NCBI GenBank assembly: GCA_027186245.1
Contig: CP114489.1
Location: 4,905,501 to 4,969,500, forward strand
DNA: 64,000 nucleotides
Direction: 5' to 3'
Source: Coriaria nepalensis
Taxonomy: Eukaryota > Streptophyta > Magnoliopsida > Cucurbitales > Coriariaceae
Numbering within the stretch: position 1 is the stretch's first letter; every line of letters begins with the position of its first letter. A program made the position numbers and the translations under genes. A model generated the notes under the pieces. That model made no database searches, was not told the origin of the DNA, and worked only from the letters and a program-made list of their open reading frames with translations. Shown in pieces: positions 1 to 11,951 of the stretch.

Positions 1-1215
1 TAATATCAATCACTCGAGATAATATTTTTGCGAACACGAGAGTCATAAATTTTTTATAATCCGAATTAAATGAATATAATGGTGAAATATTTATGCATCA
101 ACATTGTACTTGTTATGTTATCAACCTAATAATTAAAGAAGGTCTGAAATTAGTAAGTGAATTAATTGAAAAAATTAGAGAAGCATTAGCTTGGCTAGGT
201 AATTTAAATTTGTGTGTTTCTATATTTAAGACTTTTGTATTTCCTTGAATAAGAAACTTAGAAGATTTTTGCTTGATATGGATGTTAGATGAAACTCTAC
301 TTATTCTATGTTAAAGTATGTTTTCCAGATTAGTTTATTTTATTATCAGAAAAAATATAAAATTAGATTATTTGATAATGATTAGGATATTGTTAGAAAA
401 ATTGACTAAATTTTAAGAAATTTTTTATAACTCTATTGTACTTCTTTCTGGTGTTTATTATCCTAATTTGACATTGGTTCTTATAGAACTTCTTAAAATA
501 GATTCTATTTTTTGTTAGTATGTTGATGATGTTCTTTTCGGATCTATTGTAATTAGAATGAAGGAATTTTTTTTAAAATATTGGTATGATAGCCCACTTT
601 TGTATTCTTTAGGAGTCATTTTAAATCATAGTATTAAGCTTGAAGGTTATAAAGCAATTCTTATTTTTATTGGTGATAATTTAAATTTTGATTATACCAC
701 TCAAATTGCTAATACTTCTGATAAGTTGCATCAAGTTTTTAGTATTTATGAAAACAAGTACAGTGACTTGCAGCCTCAACAACATAAGAAAAAACAAGCA
801 GAAAATATATTGATATGTGAAGTACTCTAAAAGGGGAAAGGTTCCTCAAGTTCAAGTTATAGGTAAGATGGTTCAGTTTTGTAATTAGTGACGCCTTTGA
901 GCATGACCGGTAGTATGCAGTACAACGAGCTTTTAAAATATCTTGGAGGTAATTGAGATGAAGAATGAGACTTTAATATTTTGGAATAGTAGAAGATAAA
1001 CTCGTTCAGGTTTCCAATATTAGCCCGATTGGCACACGATATGCTAACTATTCCAGTTTCAACAGTTTCTTAAGAAGCGGCATTTAACATAGGTGGATTA
1101 ATTATTACTGATCGAAGAATATCATTAACACCAAGATGGTAAAATTATTATCGTGCCTATGAGATTGAGAATGTGCCCTTAAAAGATATCAACATCGCAT
1201 AGAAAGTGAGGACTT
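1..1215 (+). pseudogene. Decayed hAT-superfamily transposase (RICESLEEPER/BED type), cut by the left window edge
   Basis: Three frames together spell the C-terminal half of a plant hAT transposase. Around 85-205 there is an H-x-C-x-C-Y-V-I-N-L-I stretch followed by KIREALAWLGN. Around 240-330 comes the LDMDVR-NSTY-MLKYV block. At 558-830 the open stretch (YSLGVILNHSIKLEGYK, then FIGDNLNFDYTTQIA) matches the RNase-H-fold part of these proteins. At 1005-1165 lies the hAT dimerisation signature, FPILARLAHDMLTIPVSTVS, then EAAFNIGGLIITDRRISLTP. Several stops (for example near 287, 516, 955 and 1069) and frame changes separate the blocks, so no functional protein can be made. Family knowledge: hAT transposases mobilise elements with 8-bp target duplications. 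The order of blocks is intact, so decay is by point mutation and small indels. The N-terminal BED finger would lie left of the window. No terminal inverted repeat was found on the right. Confidence 0.85.
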
Positions 1216-1819
1216 AGTCGAGCTTTTAATTCCTTATATCTCGAATATGAAAATTCTAGTTTTAGTTAGGATGACATAAGAGATAATTATAAAGTTTAAA
1301 GAATTCAATTTGTAATTATAAATTTGTGGTTATTTTTATTTTTCATTTTTAGATCTTGTATTGTAAGTTTATGATTGATTTTTCACCTATTGTGGCCGAG
1401 ATGAATTTTTTCATCGGAAATCATTTTGTATATTGAAATATTTTATTAATATAAGATTTTATTTGGTTAAATAATATTTTTTTATAGTTTATTTATAATT
1501 TTAATTATTAATAGTATTGATTTCTAATTTATTAAATAATAACTATTAAAAACGATTAACAATATACAAATATATATTATAATATTAGTATTTATTAATC
1601 ATTTTAAAACACTTCTCTTACTTAATTTTTTTTTTTTTAAAAATAACTAAGCCCACATATCGAAACGGGCTCGTAGATGTACACAATACATTTTATGATC
1701 TATTATTATATTCATACTATAACGTATCTTCATTTTTAAAGACGAATATAATATGAGTCAACTCCTATCCAATTTGTCTCATACCAAGTTAGGCCGTTGA
1801 CATGAATCGCCACCTCTAA
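1216..1819. other. AT-rich spacer
   Basis: Very AT-rich sequence with homopolymer A and T runs. I see no coding potential, RNA gene or clear repeat boundary. The 3' end of the hAT relic may extend some way into it. Confidence 0.5.
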
Positions 1820-2041
1820 ATGAGAAAAGCTACTGGACAGCACTCTTTGGTTTCCAAATTGGAGGAGCTGGAGTCTAGAATTGACACGAGAAATGGGGCG
1901 AGTTTTTCTGTAGAGGACAAGGGGAATTTGGTATTTGCTAATGAGGACAGTGAAAAGAGCAATATTGCAAATTCATGCGTTGATGATTCAACAATATCAT
2001 GTCTCCGCCAACAGTGCTTTGTTCCTGAAAATAGTAATTAA
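1820..2041 (+). CDS. Unassigned 73-residue exon-like ORF
   Basis: A 73-codon open frame that is clearly richer in GC than its flanks and uses coding-like codons. The product is acidic and Ser/Asn-rich, with a short Lys/Glu helix at residues 11-20 (LVSKLEELESR), and has three cysteines near its C-terminus. I do not recognise the family. An in-frame stop lies directly upstream of the ATG, and the flanks are AT-rich on both sides. It could be an isolated exon, a captured gene fragment inside a decayed transposon, or chance. No promoter or splice partner is evident. Confidence 0.2.
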   Translation: MRKATGQHSLVSKLEELESRIDTRNGASFSVEDKGNLVFANEDSEKSNIANSCVDDSTISCLRQQCFVPENSN

Positions 2042-2633
2042 AAAATATAGAACAAGATCAAGTTAGGAAGAGAAAATTAAAAGAAAATAAAATAAAAATA
2101 TTTTTTGTCCGAGTGAAAGTCAACGAGATTCATGAATTTAGATCCGTGAGCTGTAATAATAGACACGATATATCTATCCAATATTTGTTGACCTACCATT
2201 TTGCGTTTTGTGTTTTTGGAAAAGAGTTCTAAAAAGTGGAATAGAATTTAGTAAATTTGATTTGATTGGTAATATTTTTAAAATATAAAAATTTGATAAT
2301 TGATATAAAAATTAGTTTAATTATTAATTATATTTGATAATTATTTTTTTATTTATTTTTTAAAATAGGATAAGAGGATTTTTTTTATTTATAAATCATA
2401 TATATATATTTTTAATCATAACGATTTACTTCTAGCCTCGAATAAACAATTCAAGAGTAGAGAATATAATTATAATGTAATATATATATTTTTTACTTCC
2501 AAAACTGAATGACGTTAAAAAAAGTGAATCTTAGAGAACTGAATATTAGAGAACTACATTCAGAGATGATTGAAGCTAATAACATATAGAAATATAGACC
2601 TATAAAGTAAAAAGTGAATGCATTGAAACTTAC

Positions 2634-2999
2634 TTGAAACTTCCATGAGCAAGGTGAATCAAAGGCTTCAACACAACGGGAGAGTATTCCACCGTGGAAA
2701 CCAAAGCTGGAATAACTCCAAGATCCATCATAAGATTCCTCAAGTTCACATGAATATCATCACCTTGCTTATTATAATTATCACCATTATTAGCTAATAA
2801 TAATTATAACAAATTCCCAATTTCAATCGCCCCCATGTTCCTTCTCTTGATCCGAGTTGCCAAAGTGGAGATTCTTCACTGCCCTTCGCAATAGCAGCAC
2901 ATGAACTGAATCATCATCTTCTTCTTCAATGCTATTTACTTTGCAATTGCTTGCTCTAAGATTCGAAGAACATTCCAATGGAAGAATGACATTGTTCAT
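2634..2999 (-). pseudogene. Broken first exon of an ARM-repeat protein, U-box 6/7/45-like
   Basis: From an ATG at 2999 the minus strand reads an acidic leader and then RRAVKNLHFGNSDQEKEHG. A one-base shift at a run of five G near 2830 is needed to continue as AIEIGNLL. An in-frame TAA follows. The frame then stays open through GDDIHVNLRNLMMDLGVIPALV and LKPLIHLAHGSFK to a consensus GTAAGT donor (intron starts at 2633). The LGVIPALVS / LKPLIHLAHGS pattern is typical of the first armadillo repeats of plant U-box proteins of the PUB6/7/45 group and of related ARM proteins lacking the U-box. No later exon was recognised downstream (2630-1216). The TATA box and donor are intact, so this looks like a recently disabled or truncated copy. 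An assembly error in the G run could explain the frameshift but not the stop. Confidence 0.65.
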
Positions 3000-3110
3000 G
3001 TGTCGCTTGATCGATCATCATTTTGGAGGATAAGAACCGTCGGATTCAATTGAAGAACCGTAGCTTTATTTGAGAGGGAGAAGCATAGAGAACTCTCTTG
3101 GGTTTTCTTG

Positions 3111-3121
3111 TATTTATATAG
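3111..3121 (-). promoter_or_regulatory. TATA box of the broken ARM-repeat gene
   Basis: The minus strand reads CTATATAAATA, a consensus plant TATA box, 112 bases before the ATG at 2999. It supports transcription of this locus from right to left. Confidence 0.55.
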
Positions 3122-3795
3122 TTCCAACTTTCCTTGCAAGGATTTAATTATTAGTTAATAATTGAACTTAGTGAGTGATTAATTAGTGAGAGGGAGAGTG
3201 TTAGTGTGTGTGTATTTGGGGACAAGGCAGAGAGCACACGTGCAAATTAATGTGCGTGAATCTTAGGATTTTGTTAATCCATGCCTTAAGGTACTGAATA
3301 AGCTATTTACATTATTATGTATGAGATATGTTTATTCGATTAAGTTAATTAATATTTAATTAGCAATTGTAGGAAGGTTTTTAGAGTAGTAAGGAAACAA
3401 GCTAACGTGATATGATTCAATCAATCTCCGCAACTTAATATGAATGGCACCTTTTCTATTATTATTATTTTTTTTAAAAATTTTAATAAAAATTTAAATT
3501 CAGATTAGATAAATGAGATTAAAGATTAGATAAACCATTAGGGATTATAAATTCTATAAACAAATCATATAAAACATCAATGAACAAGAAAAGTCTTTTC
3601 AATCTTATACTTGACTCTAGCATTTAGCCATTTAGCAAAAGCAACAAAGTTGCGACTTTTTAAGTAAGACACTATTTTGATATACAACATGTTCAAAAAG
3701 AACTAGCAAATGAATCCCAAATCTTCTAACACACATTTTCTTTTTCAATACAAACCATGTCTTCTGCAATATCAAAACATAAGATCCACAAAAGT
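3122..3795. other. Spacer between the ARM-repeat promoter and the bHLH 3' end
   Basis: Upstream sequence of the ARM pseudogene (GA-rich at 3180-3240, with an ACACGTGCAA G-box-like site near 3235) followed by AT-rich DNA that should include the 3' UTR of the bHLH gene. No other gene is seen. Confidence 0.45.
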
Positions 3796-6335
3796 CTACG
3801 ACCCAGAGGACGAGCTCGAAGAATCAACAAAGGATATTCTCTGTCTCTTGCTCAGCAGTGTCGTTCTTGGGGAATATTCTGGTGCAGACAGAGAATCTTT
3901 CTCGAGCACGCTACTCACAGCCCGATTTATATATTCCACAAGAAGCTGACATGTCTTGTCCGACTGAATATTTCCTTCTTCAATATTGCATCTGTTCAAG
4001 ACGAATATATTCATTACCCGACAACCCAGTGTTGATATTTCTGCCTTGACGATCTTGACTTGAAGGGCATTGAGAGCTTGTTTGAGATCGGACAAAAGCT
4101 GGGGCCGGAAATCGCAACAAATCGTTACCTTGAAAGACAGAGATGAGTTGGCCGGATCTTTGTAATATGGTTCTACTTTGACTTCATCATTATCCATGGG
4201 AATAATAAAACCATTAGTGGCTTCCGTTGCCTTCTTCTTCAATTCTTTCACTTGGCTGATTACTTCAGCAAGTAGTGTGGCTTTATCCATCTAATGGGTG
4301 CAATGTACAATCTAAGGGTTAGAATGAAAATTAAAAATAAATTTCGAAAGCAAAAAATTGGGCTAATTGGCCATCTTTCATTGAAAGAAGAAAAACAAAA
4401 TAATAATAATGATAAAATGTCTTTCTTAATTCTTTACAAGGGGCCCTTATGTTCAATATATATATATGTTTCTGTTATATATATATATATATATATATGA
4501 TGTAGACTTCTGTTTTTGCGTAATGAAGAACAGGTGGCTTTTTCTGCCGAGCCTATTGGTCATACTCAACAATGATCATTTCCTTAAAAAAACATATATA
4601 AGGTCACCTACCGATAAAGATTAAGATAGACTTGTAGTTAAAGATTAATAAAGATTAAGGATTAATTAATTCAATCTCACAGACAGACTTAAACAACTAT
4701 TGTAGCATATATGAAAGATTAGTAAAACAGTTATCGACCAGACCTCATATATTAATTAATTAAGAACCGAAGCATACAGTCTATACACCGAATGGACACA
4801 CATGTGCATACGACTAATATATATATATATATATAATCTTTGTGGCCTACCACCCAGTCAGAAAATAGAACAATTGCTTGTCTTAAGGAATGTGATCACT
4901 CACCGGCAATGAGCTTTGATAGGATCATAAAAGTTAATATTAATGTCATATATATAGTTAAATAACCATTGTTCTAGAATTAAATAAGATATTATTGATC
5001 TTCATAGTATCTCATTTTAGGGGGCTTCGACTTGATTAAAAAATTAGATATAATTTCAAGTCTTATGGTCACAATGAGTTTCTATGCTACCAAACATGTT
5101 GACTACATCCTCATTTCGTAAAGGAAACAATATTTTCAAAAATTGAAATTCTACTTCAACCTCACCAGCAGAAAAGAATTGCATACAACCTAAGGAAAAC
5201 GTGCGATATCTGTTTACTGAAAGAAAAAAATAAGGGGGGGGGGGGGGGGGAGATGTTGAGATATGTAATTTACAAGTGACTTGTAGAGTTTAAAGTTGAG
5301 ATAATCCAAGAAAAAACTAGGCTGTCTCATATGCACAAATGACAAATCATATGAGCTCTTACTTTATAAACAATTCTAATAATTCTAAATCTTAGTGGAC
5401 TCAAATAATTCTTAAGCAAGTACTGCCAGGCACAATTATACAGCAAAGAAGCCAGGCATAAAATAAATATAGAAACAAAATCGGATTTCTTGCATGATCG
5501 GAATTCCTCCAGTTTATTTTCAAAAGCAAAAGAAAAAAGAATACATTATCTCATTATTATTTATATTATCAACTTCTCATGGCATTAGGCAGCATATGGG
5601 TAAATTTGGCTTGATTAATTTGTTGTTGTTCTGTAAGAGACGTTCAAACAAACTCAAAAGTTATAATTGATAGCATCTAACTAGAGAAGAATTCTCCCAG
5701 CTATGATGTTTTCTGCCTATGATCATATCAATATCTGTTTCTGTTCCAATTATTTGAGCCTAATCTTCAGTTTTAGCATCTAAGAAAAGCTCTAGTTTTT
5801 ACTAAGACACGACCACTTTTCATTAGATCAAAACTACAATTCATTCACCCAAACTCCAGTTTACCTCAAACTCAAGTTCTACAAAACTGGTCAGTTGCAA
5901 TTTTTTTTTAACTTTCCAGGAAATTCTATCTAATTTACAAAGATTGAGCATGACACAATGAATTAAAGGGGTGGGAAAAGAGAAACTGTGAAAAAGAAGT
6001 GAGCTAACCTTCTCAGTGACGGGCACAAGGCCACGTAGAGTAGCGAGATGGGAATTGATTCTCTCTCTCCGCCGCCTCTCAGCCTCGCTGTGGTTTTTCA
6101 ACGCAGCCACAGCCCTAGCCTCCGACCCCCCTTTCTTCCCCGGGGCTGTCGCCCTGGGCGGAGGAGAATTAAAATGCTCTCCCTTTACATTATCCAACAC
6201 TAGGGAGTCAAATAACACAGACCCACTTTGCTTAACCCCATTAAAACCACCTATACTATGAGAAAACGGGTCGAAGAGATTCTGAAAGCTAGACCCAGAT
6301 GAAAGATTCGTAGTATTATAGGTAAAGAAATCCAT
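3796..6335 (-). CDS. bHLH transcription factor (bHLH30/51/106-like), two exons
   Basis: Exon 1 is 6335-6009 (109 codons) and exon 2 is 4290-3796 (164 codons plus stop). They join in phase 0 across a 1,718-bp intron with AAG|GTTAG donor and CATTAG|ATG acceptor, giving 273 residues. The basic region (NHSEAERRRRERINSHLATLR) has the H82-E86-R90 set that reads E-box/G-box DNA. Helix 2 starts in exon 2 (MDKATLLAEVISQVKELKKK). The C-terminal half (SFKVTICCDFRPQLLSDL, then VKIVKAEISTLGCRV) is the ACT-like dimerisation domain of this subfamily, and the tail has SKRQR as in Arabidopsis bHLH51. Exon 2 begins with an ATG at the splice site, so a separate short protein lacking the basic region is possible in principle. 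Function is inferred: a nuclear homo- or heterodimeric regulator. The exact target genes cannot be told. Confidence 0.9.
4476..4498. repeat. (TA)n microsatellite in the bHLH intron
   Basis: An uninterrupted alternating TA run of about 23 bases inside the large bHLH intron. A second shorter TA run lies at about 4817-4834. Confidence 0.9.
5234..5250 (+). repeat. 17-base G homopolymer in the bHLH intron
   Basis: A run of 17 consecutive G on the plus strand, striking in such AT-rich DNA. It lies inside the intron of the bHLH gene, so the transcript carries C17 and the non-transcribed strand of the locus could form a G-quadruplex. Length is likely to be unstable between individuals and error-prone in sequencing. 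Confidence 0.9.
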
Positions 6336-7589
6336 TCACGAAAAATGAAAAACGTAGGAACACGAACTTGGTAATTAGGGACCGAAGCAGGAAAAGAGTA
6401 TTAGGCCAGGTGGGCGAGTTGTAGGGGCGAACCAGAAAGAGAGCTTGTGAAGAGCGAGGAAATTGTTGGTGACGATTGATGGTTTGGACATGCGTTCTTC
6501 CATTACGCGAGAGGAGGACATTGATTTAAGGGTGTGTTTGAAGAGAGGGAAAATCAGTCGTAAAACATCCACATTTTCTTCTTAATGGTATCGAATTGAA
6601 GCATTTCTCGGGTCAAGTTAGTGATAAGAATTCTGAGAGCGAAAATTCGCTAAGATTTTCGATGAAGAAATCAGAAATGGAATATGTGAAATCAGGGACT
6701 GATTTTGTTTTTTTTGGAAGGGTGAGAATGAAAGGGAGGGTTTATGAACAAATAAATTTGTCAAAGGTGAGGGTCAAATGACTCAATTGGCCTTCATCGT
6801 TTCAACGTGACTCCAAGCGTTGAATCCAATTTTATCTCTGAAATATTACAAAGAAAAGAAGAATCGTACATCTATAAATATAATTTTATTAGTTTAGGTT
6901 TTTTATTAAATTTTTTGGATTTTATTTATAAAGAGTTAGTATAAATATATTTAATATTTTTAAGAATTTATTTCTTAATTTAAAATATTTATTCTTTTAA
7001 ATAAATTTTAAGATTTAATAAAATATTTATAATGTTGAGTTTTTTCCCTCTTCATATTTTTGTTATTTAAAAAATATTAGAATTTTTTTAATTAAATTAT
7101 TATTTTACTTTTTATTTACATAAATTTTTTATTTTTATTTATCTTTTAATATTTATTATATTTTATTTATAAAAAATAGGTGAAAAATAATTTTAATATT
7201 AAAAAATCTCCATTTAATTTTTATTAAATAAAATTATACTCCCCCTCATTTTCCTTATATATGTTTCTCTCTAAGTTGATTTGAGGTAATTTATCTCAAG
7301 TGTAAAACGATGATCTAAACCTTCATATCAAATCTCATGCTTCTCTATTGATTAAGACTTCAACTAAAACCGATATTTCCCTAATTAGGACCGCAACTTA
7401 TTTTCAAAGTTAAATTATTGTTTTGATTTCTTTATTTATGTATCTTTTCTATTTTTATCTAGTAATTTTTATTTGACTCGATTTAGTAATTTAAATTTTA
7501 TTTTTAACATATTCTAATTCTATAAATAATAAAAATAAAAAAATATTAAAATATTTTAAAAATTTTCACTTATCATTAAACAAAATTAT
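6336..7589. other. bHLH 5' UTR/promoter and AT-rich spacer
   Basis: 6336-6600 is comparatively GC-rich and is probably the 5' UTR and proximal promoter of the bHLH gene, with GA/TC-rich segments. From about 6840 the sequence becomes extremely AT-rich with no coding signal and no repeat boundary that I can define. Confidence 0.45.
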
Positions 7590-8060
7590 ACTTTTTTTTT
7601 TCATTAATCATTTTCGTTGTATCACCGTCGTTACTACATGCCGTCTGCTACTCGCCACCCCACCTTCAACGTTGCTTGCCACTCCACCTCAATTGTTGCT
7701 ACCATCCCATCTCCACCATTCTCGCCTTCCTACCTCCATCATTTTCGTCGCCACTCATCACTCTACCTCCATCGTTGTCATTGTCGTCGTGATCGTCACT
7801 TCACCTCCATTATTATAGTTATTGCCATCGTTCTAACTTGTTGCCACCATTGACAGTGGTGGGAGCCAAAGCGGGGCAACAACAATGAAGTTGGGATTGC
7901 GGCAGTGACAACTATGTCAAAGGTGGGATGGCAATGATAAAATTAGGATGGTGGGGAATGAAAGTGGTTGGCAAAGTTAGAGAGGTGGCGACAACGAAAG
8001 TGGAATGGTGGCGGTAATAGCAATAAAATTTTGGCGGTAGTAATATAACAAAAAAAATAA
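7590..8060. repeat. Strand-asymmetric imperfect palindrome (CCACC block then GGTGG block)
   Basis: The left half (about 7617-7850) is rich in CCACC, CATCG and CGTCG words and poor in GG. The right half (about 7850-8040) is rich in GGTGG, GGCGG and GCGG. The two meet at a short palindrome near 7842-7862 (CCACC, nine bases, GGTGG) flanked by TTGTTGCC and GGCAACAA. The flanks are A/T homopolymer-rich. The whole is best read as a degenerate long hairpin, perhaps a MITE or foldback element. The open frames in it are low-complexity and I do not call them genes. Confidence 0.5.
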
Positions 8061-8234
8061 ATAAATAAAAAAGAATGTATAAAAAATTATTTTATAAAAA
8101 TTAAATATAGGCTTTTAAAATATTTTTTATATTTTTCTTTTATATTTTGTATTTAAAGGATAAAATTATGATAAAATAAAAAATCGAAAGATTTAATTTA
8201 ATCAAACGAAAGTCATAGGAAAAGTACGAAACGT

Positions 8235-8465
8235 AGGGCCTATTTAGCAACACATTTCTATTTTTTGTATTGATTAGACACATTATTAAACCTTTATTAA
8301 TAAACTCACAATCTTCATTAATAAAAGTCTCATCTAGAATAAAAATCTAATTATTAAATTTAAAGATAAAAAATTTAATTATCATAAATATATTTTTAAT
8401 TTATAAATACAAAAATTATTTTTATAAATTTATGACCAAATAAACTCTAAAATAATACTTCTACC
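8235..8465. mobile_element. Possible MITE with degenerate terminal inverted repeats
   Basis: The left end reads GTAGGGCCTATTTAGCAACAC. The reverse complement of the right end reads GTAGAAGTATTATTTTAGAGT then TTATTTGGTCATAAAT, a loose match. The interior is AT-rich. The GGGCCTATTTAGC start is a common form for plant MITEs, but the target duplication is not clear. Confidence 0.3.
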
Positions 8466-10420
8466 CTATTTTTATAATTTTGGAAATTGTGTATTGGCTC
8501 TTAAAAACCCATTTTGTCATTATCATAGCAAAACAGGTGTACACATTGAATACGTCTCTTCAAGGGTGCTGGTGAAGACAAAATGGTAGGAATTAGTAGT
8601 TACTCATTCAAATTTATTACTAATTAAATTATTCATTAAAAAATACGAGTACAGCCAATACGAGTACATTCAAATATTAGTATACTAATATTTTGTAGTT
8701 GACTTTGTTCTTAAGGATAAGTAGAGGGTAACTACTAACTATATTTTTATGATTTAAGTGTACCTACCTTCCCTTCTCGGGTGTTCTCCATTCTAAAGCT
8801 TATCAATATGGAGTGTCTTTTGTACTTTTTTTCAATTTTTATGTATTTTTATTATCTCTATAAAATTTGAAATTAGGTACATATTCTTCGTATCTCTACA
8901 CTGACTAAGTCAGCATGCATCGTTTATGGTCGAGTTTTCTAGAGTTGTCTTGTAATAATGTCATTTTTTTTTAGGCTTACAAAATGTACACTTATTGAAA
9001 GGTAGTTTTTATATTTCTAATTTAAAATTCATTTAAATAGTCATGTATATAATTAAGTAATCCAATGCTTATTTATTAGTTAGAGATGTGCTTGATCGGA
9101 GGATAATCGACTCAAAATTTGGCTAATTTTATAGTCAACCTAAATATGGTTAGATTTTGAATTTTTCATCATCGACCAACTTAAACTCGACCAAAACTTA
9201 AGTTTAAATTTAATATAAATTTATAAGTGTGATTTTATTTAATTAAAAAAATAATATAAATTAATAACCAATAATATTATTGATATTTTAACATCACAAA
9301 TTAATAAATTAGTATTAAATTATTAACTTTTTAATATTTAAGTATCTTCAACAATAAAAAAATAAAAATAATACATTCATTTAAAAAAAATCAATAAAAT
9401 AAGAAAACTTCTATAGAGGATGAAAGGGAAATTATTTCTTAATTAAATACATGATTTAATGCTTGATTTGGATTCTAGGCCTCTTAAGATTTCCTCACGT
9501 TGCAAAGTGCAAACCTTATAGGTTTGATGGGTGTTCAACGTTGTAACTTTGATGCAAAGGGAAAATAAAATGGAAAGATAAATAACATATTATATATATA
9601 TATAATAAGAGAAGTAGATTTTATTACCTTAATTTTTTTTAAACTTAGGTCCCTATAACTTATGAAAATTAGATTTAAGTCCATCTAAATTTCATAAATT
9701 AGATGTATGTCCTTTATTTTAAAATTTCATTAAGAATTTAACTAATTCTATTAAGTACTCCAATTTAACAACCCCTTTTCTATCAATCTTATATTATTTT
9801 TTTACCAAAATATGGCGCATCTAATCCTTAATTTATTTAATTATTTCTTTTTTTTTCTTTTTTCTTCTTTCAAAATCAAAGGAAAAAATAAAATAAGGAT
9901 TAGATAGGTAGGATTTTAGTTTAAATAATAAGAATCGGATAAATACGTTATTTAGTTGAAGTGAGATAAATAAAGAAATATTAATTAAACAATGATAAAC
10001 CTTTTACCACTTCAATTAAAACCCTTGAATCTCTTTACTTAAGATCTAACATATTTTAATGAGACAGATTAACTCATTTAATAAAAATAAAGATTAGCTC
10101 ACCCAAACACATTGTTACTCCTTTTATTAACAAAGATATATCAACTTCTTTACAAGTAATAAATCTAAATCTTCTCGTAATATTATCAAATAACTTTTTA
10201 ATTTAAAACACAAATCAAAATAACTATTATTAGATAACTTTCAATCAACCAATATTACTTAATTTACTAAACATAATATATTATTTAATTTACTATAAAT
10301 AATATATTATTTAATTTATTATGAATAATTATATTTAAAACAAAATTATATTTGTGTAATCTCATGGCACTGTTATAAATATTAGTATATAATAAAAGTT
10401 GAGCTTAGGTCATGTGTGAA
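8466..10420. other. AT-rich spacer without recognised genes
   Basis: No coding exon recognised. 9080-9200 has GACTC/CTCGACC words resembling the margins of degenerate transposons. 9615-9790 (ACTTAGGTCCCTATAACTTAT and similar words) looks like a plant interspersed repeat but its ends could not be set. Confidence 0.4.
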
Positions 10421-11060
10421 TTTTTAATTTTTTACGGCGCATCACATGATAGATTTCTAAAATATTTGCATTTCATAATTTATAACTAAAGTTCTTGAAT
10501 CACCATCATTCTAGAATAAATTCAATATTAAATATAAATTAATAATTATCATTATTTTCCTTTATAAAAGGGAAAAAAAAAGATACAACGTGAATCATCG
10601 AACTTCCTAGCATATACTCATTCTATAATTTACAATCAAATCTCTTAAAATACTATCATTCTATAATAAATTTAACATTAAATATAATTTAATAATTATC
10701 ATTATATTTCCTATGAAGGCCGTTTAGTCCAAATGGTAACTACACTTCCTAAGATAATAGAGGGTAAAATGAATAAAATAAAAAATACGTTATAACATGC
10801 CATGTAACATATTTTATAACTAAATTTTTTAAAATATATCATTTCATAAGTAATTTAAAATTAAATATAAATTAATAATTATCATATTTTTACTTAAAAA
10901 AGAGAAGAAAACATAATATTACACTACATGTCAATTTTAAATTTTTTACCGTACTTCACATGTCAAATTTTACAGTTAAACTTTTTAAAATATACTCATT
11001 ACATAATAAAATTATTAATAAGTATTATCATTATATTACTAATTATTATCATTATTATTA
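10421..11060. repeat. Degenerate AT-rich tandem array, about four units of 150-185 bp
   Basis: A block of the form TTCATAATTTATAACTAAA, then CTTAAAATA-TATCATT, then ATAATAAAT, then ATTAAATATAAATTAATAATTATCATT recurs starting near 10471, 10620, 10805 and 10967. A linked header (TTTTAATTTTTTACGGC, then CACATGATAGATTT) occurs at 10421 and again at 10931. Units differ by many substitutions, so the array is old. Confidence 0.65.
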
Positions 11061-11951
11061 CTTATATTATTAGTGAAAAAAATCTCAATTTCATTATAAT
11101 TGATAAAGATCCTTATAATATTATTAAACTACTTAACAAATTAAATATAAATTAAAATAATTATTATTTAATTAATTTTTAATAAAAAAATTATTATTTA
11201 ATTTATTATAAAAAAATTATGTTTATAACATTATTATATTTATATAATAATCTGGGAAGAAAAATTAGTATCTGTATTCAAGTTTCTATAATTAATATGA
11301 TTTGGCCTAATAGTGGTTGGGTTGCTCCAAATTTATAGCCCGTCCAAATACTTTTGAGTTAAATTTTAGATTGAATTTATGACCAAACTATAATAAGTTA
11401 AACGTGCAAATTTCAGGCGATTTCTCCACCGCTATTACTAATTGAAAAAAAAGAAAAAAAAGAAAAAAAATATATAAATATATATATATATGAGAAAATA
11501 GTGGTAGATTCAGGATTTTGAAACTGTAAGGATAAGATTACCTAAAGAATTCTGGGCAAATATTTTTCATGCAATAGTAATGAATAATGATATGTAAACT
11601 ATTAATCAATAATCAATTCTTATTTCCCAAATTCACATATTCATGATAGATTCACATAATCAGGAAATGTAAGCAATATTTTAGTTCTTATGAGTAATTG
11701 TAGCAAAAGTTGCAATCTATCGGTACAAATACATGTAAAACTACTATACAAAAGTTATTACCCAAAAAAAAGTAGCTATATAAAAGATTTAAGTTTAAAT
11801 TAAAATATTTGGATTTCTATTATTTATAGTCGTTCATTATAAGTATGTATATCCTAAAACCGTTGTAAGAGTAACTTGTTTTCACTTATGAACTTATGTT
11901 TATGATGATGGCTTATTCTCTAGTATCTTTCCTTTTAAAGGTGAAGTTATA
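11061..11951. other. AT-rich spacer
   Basis: AT-rich with A-runs and a short (TA)n at about 11476-11492. No gene seen. Confidence 0.4.

Noticed and set aside
515..545. YVDDVLFG, which looks like the copia reverse transcriptase active site
   Set aside because: The surrounding reading on both sides is hAT transposase in the correct order, and this spot corresponds to a hAT linker. No other reverse transcriptase motif is near.
7617..7853. His/Ser/Arg-rich 78-residue ORF
   Set aside because: Low-complexity translation of a CCACC/CATCG repeat block; mirrored by the G-rich half.
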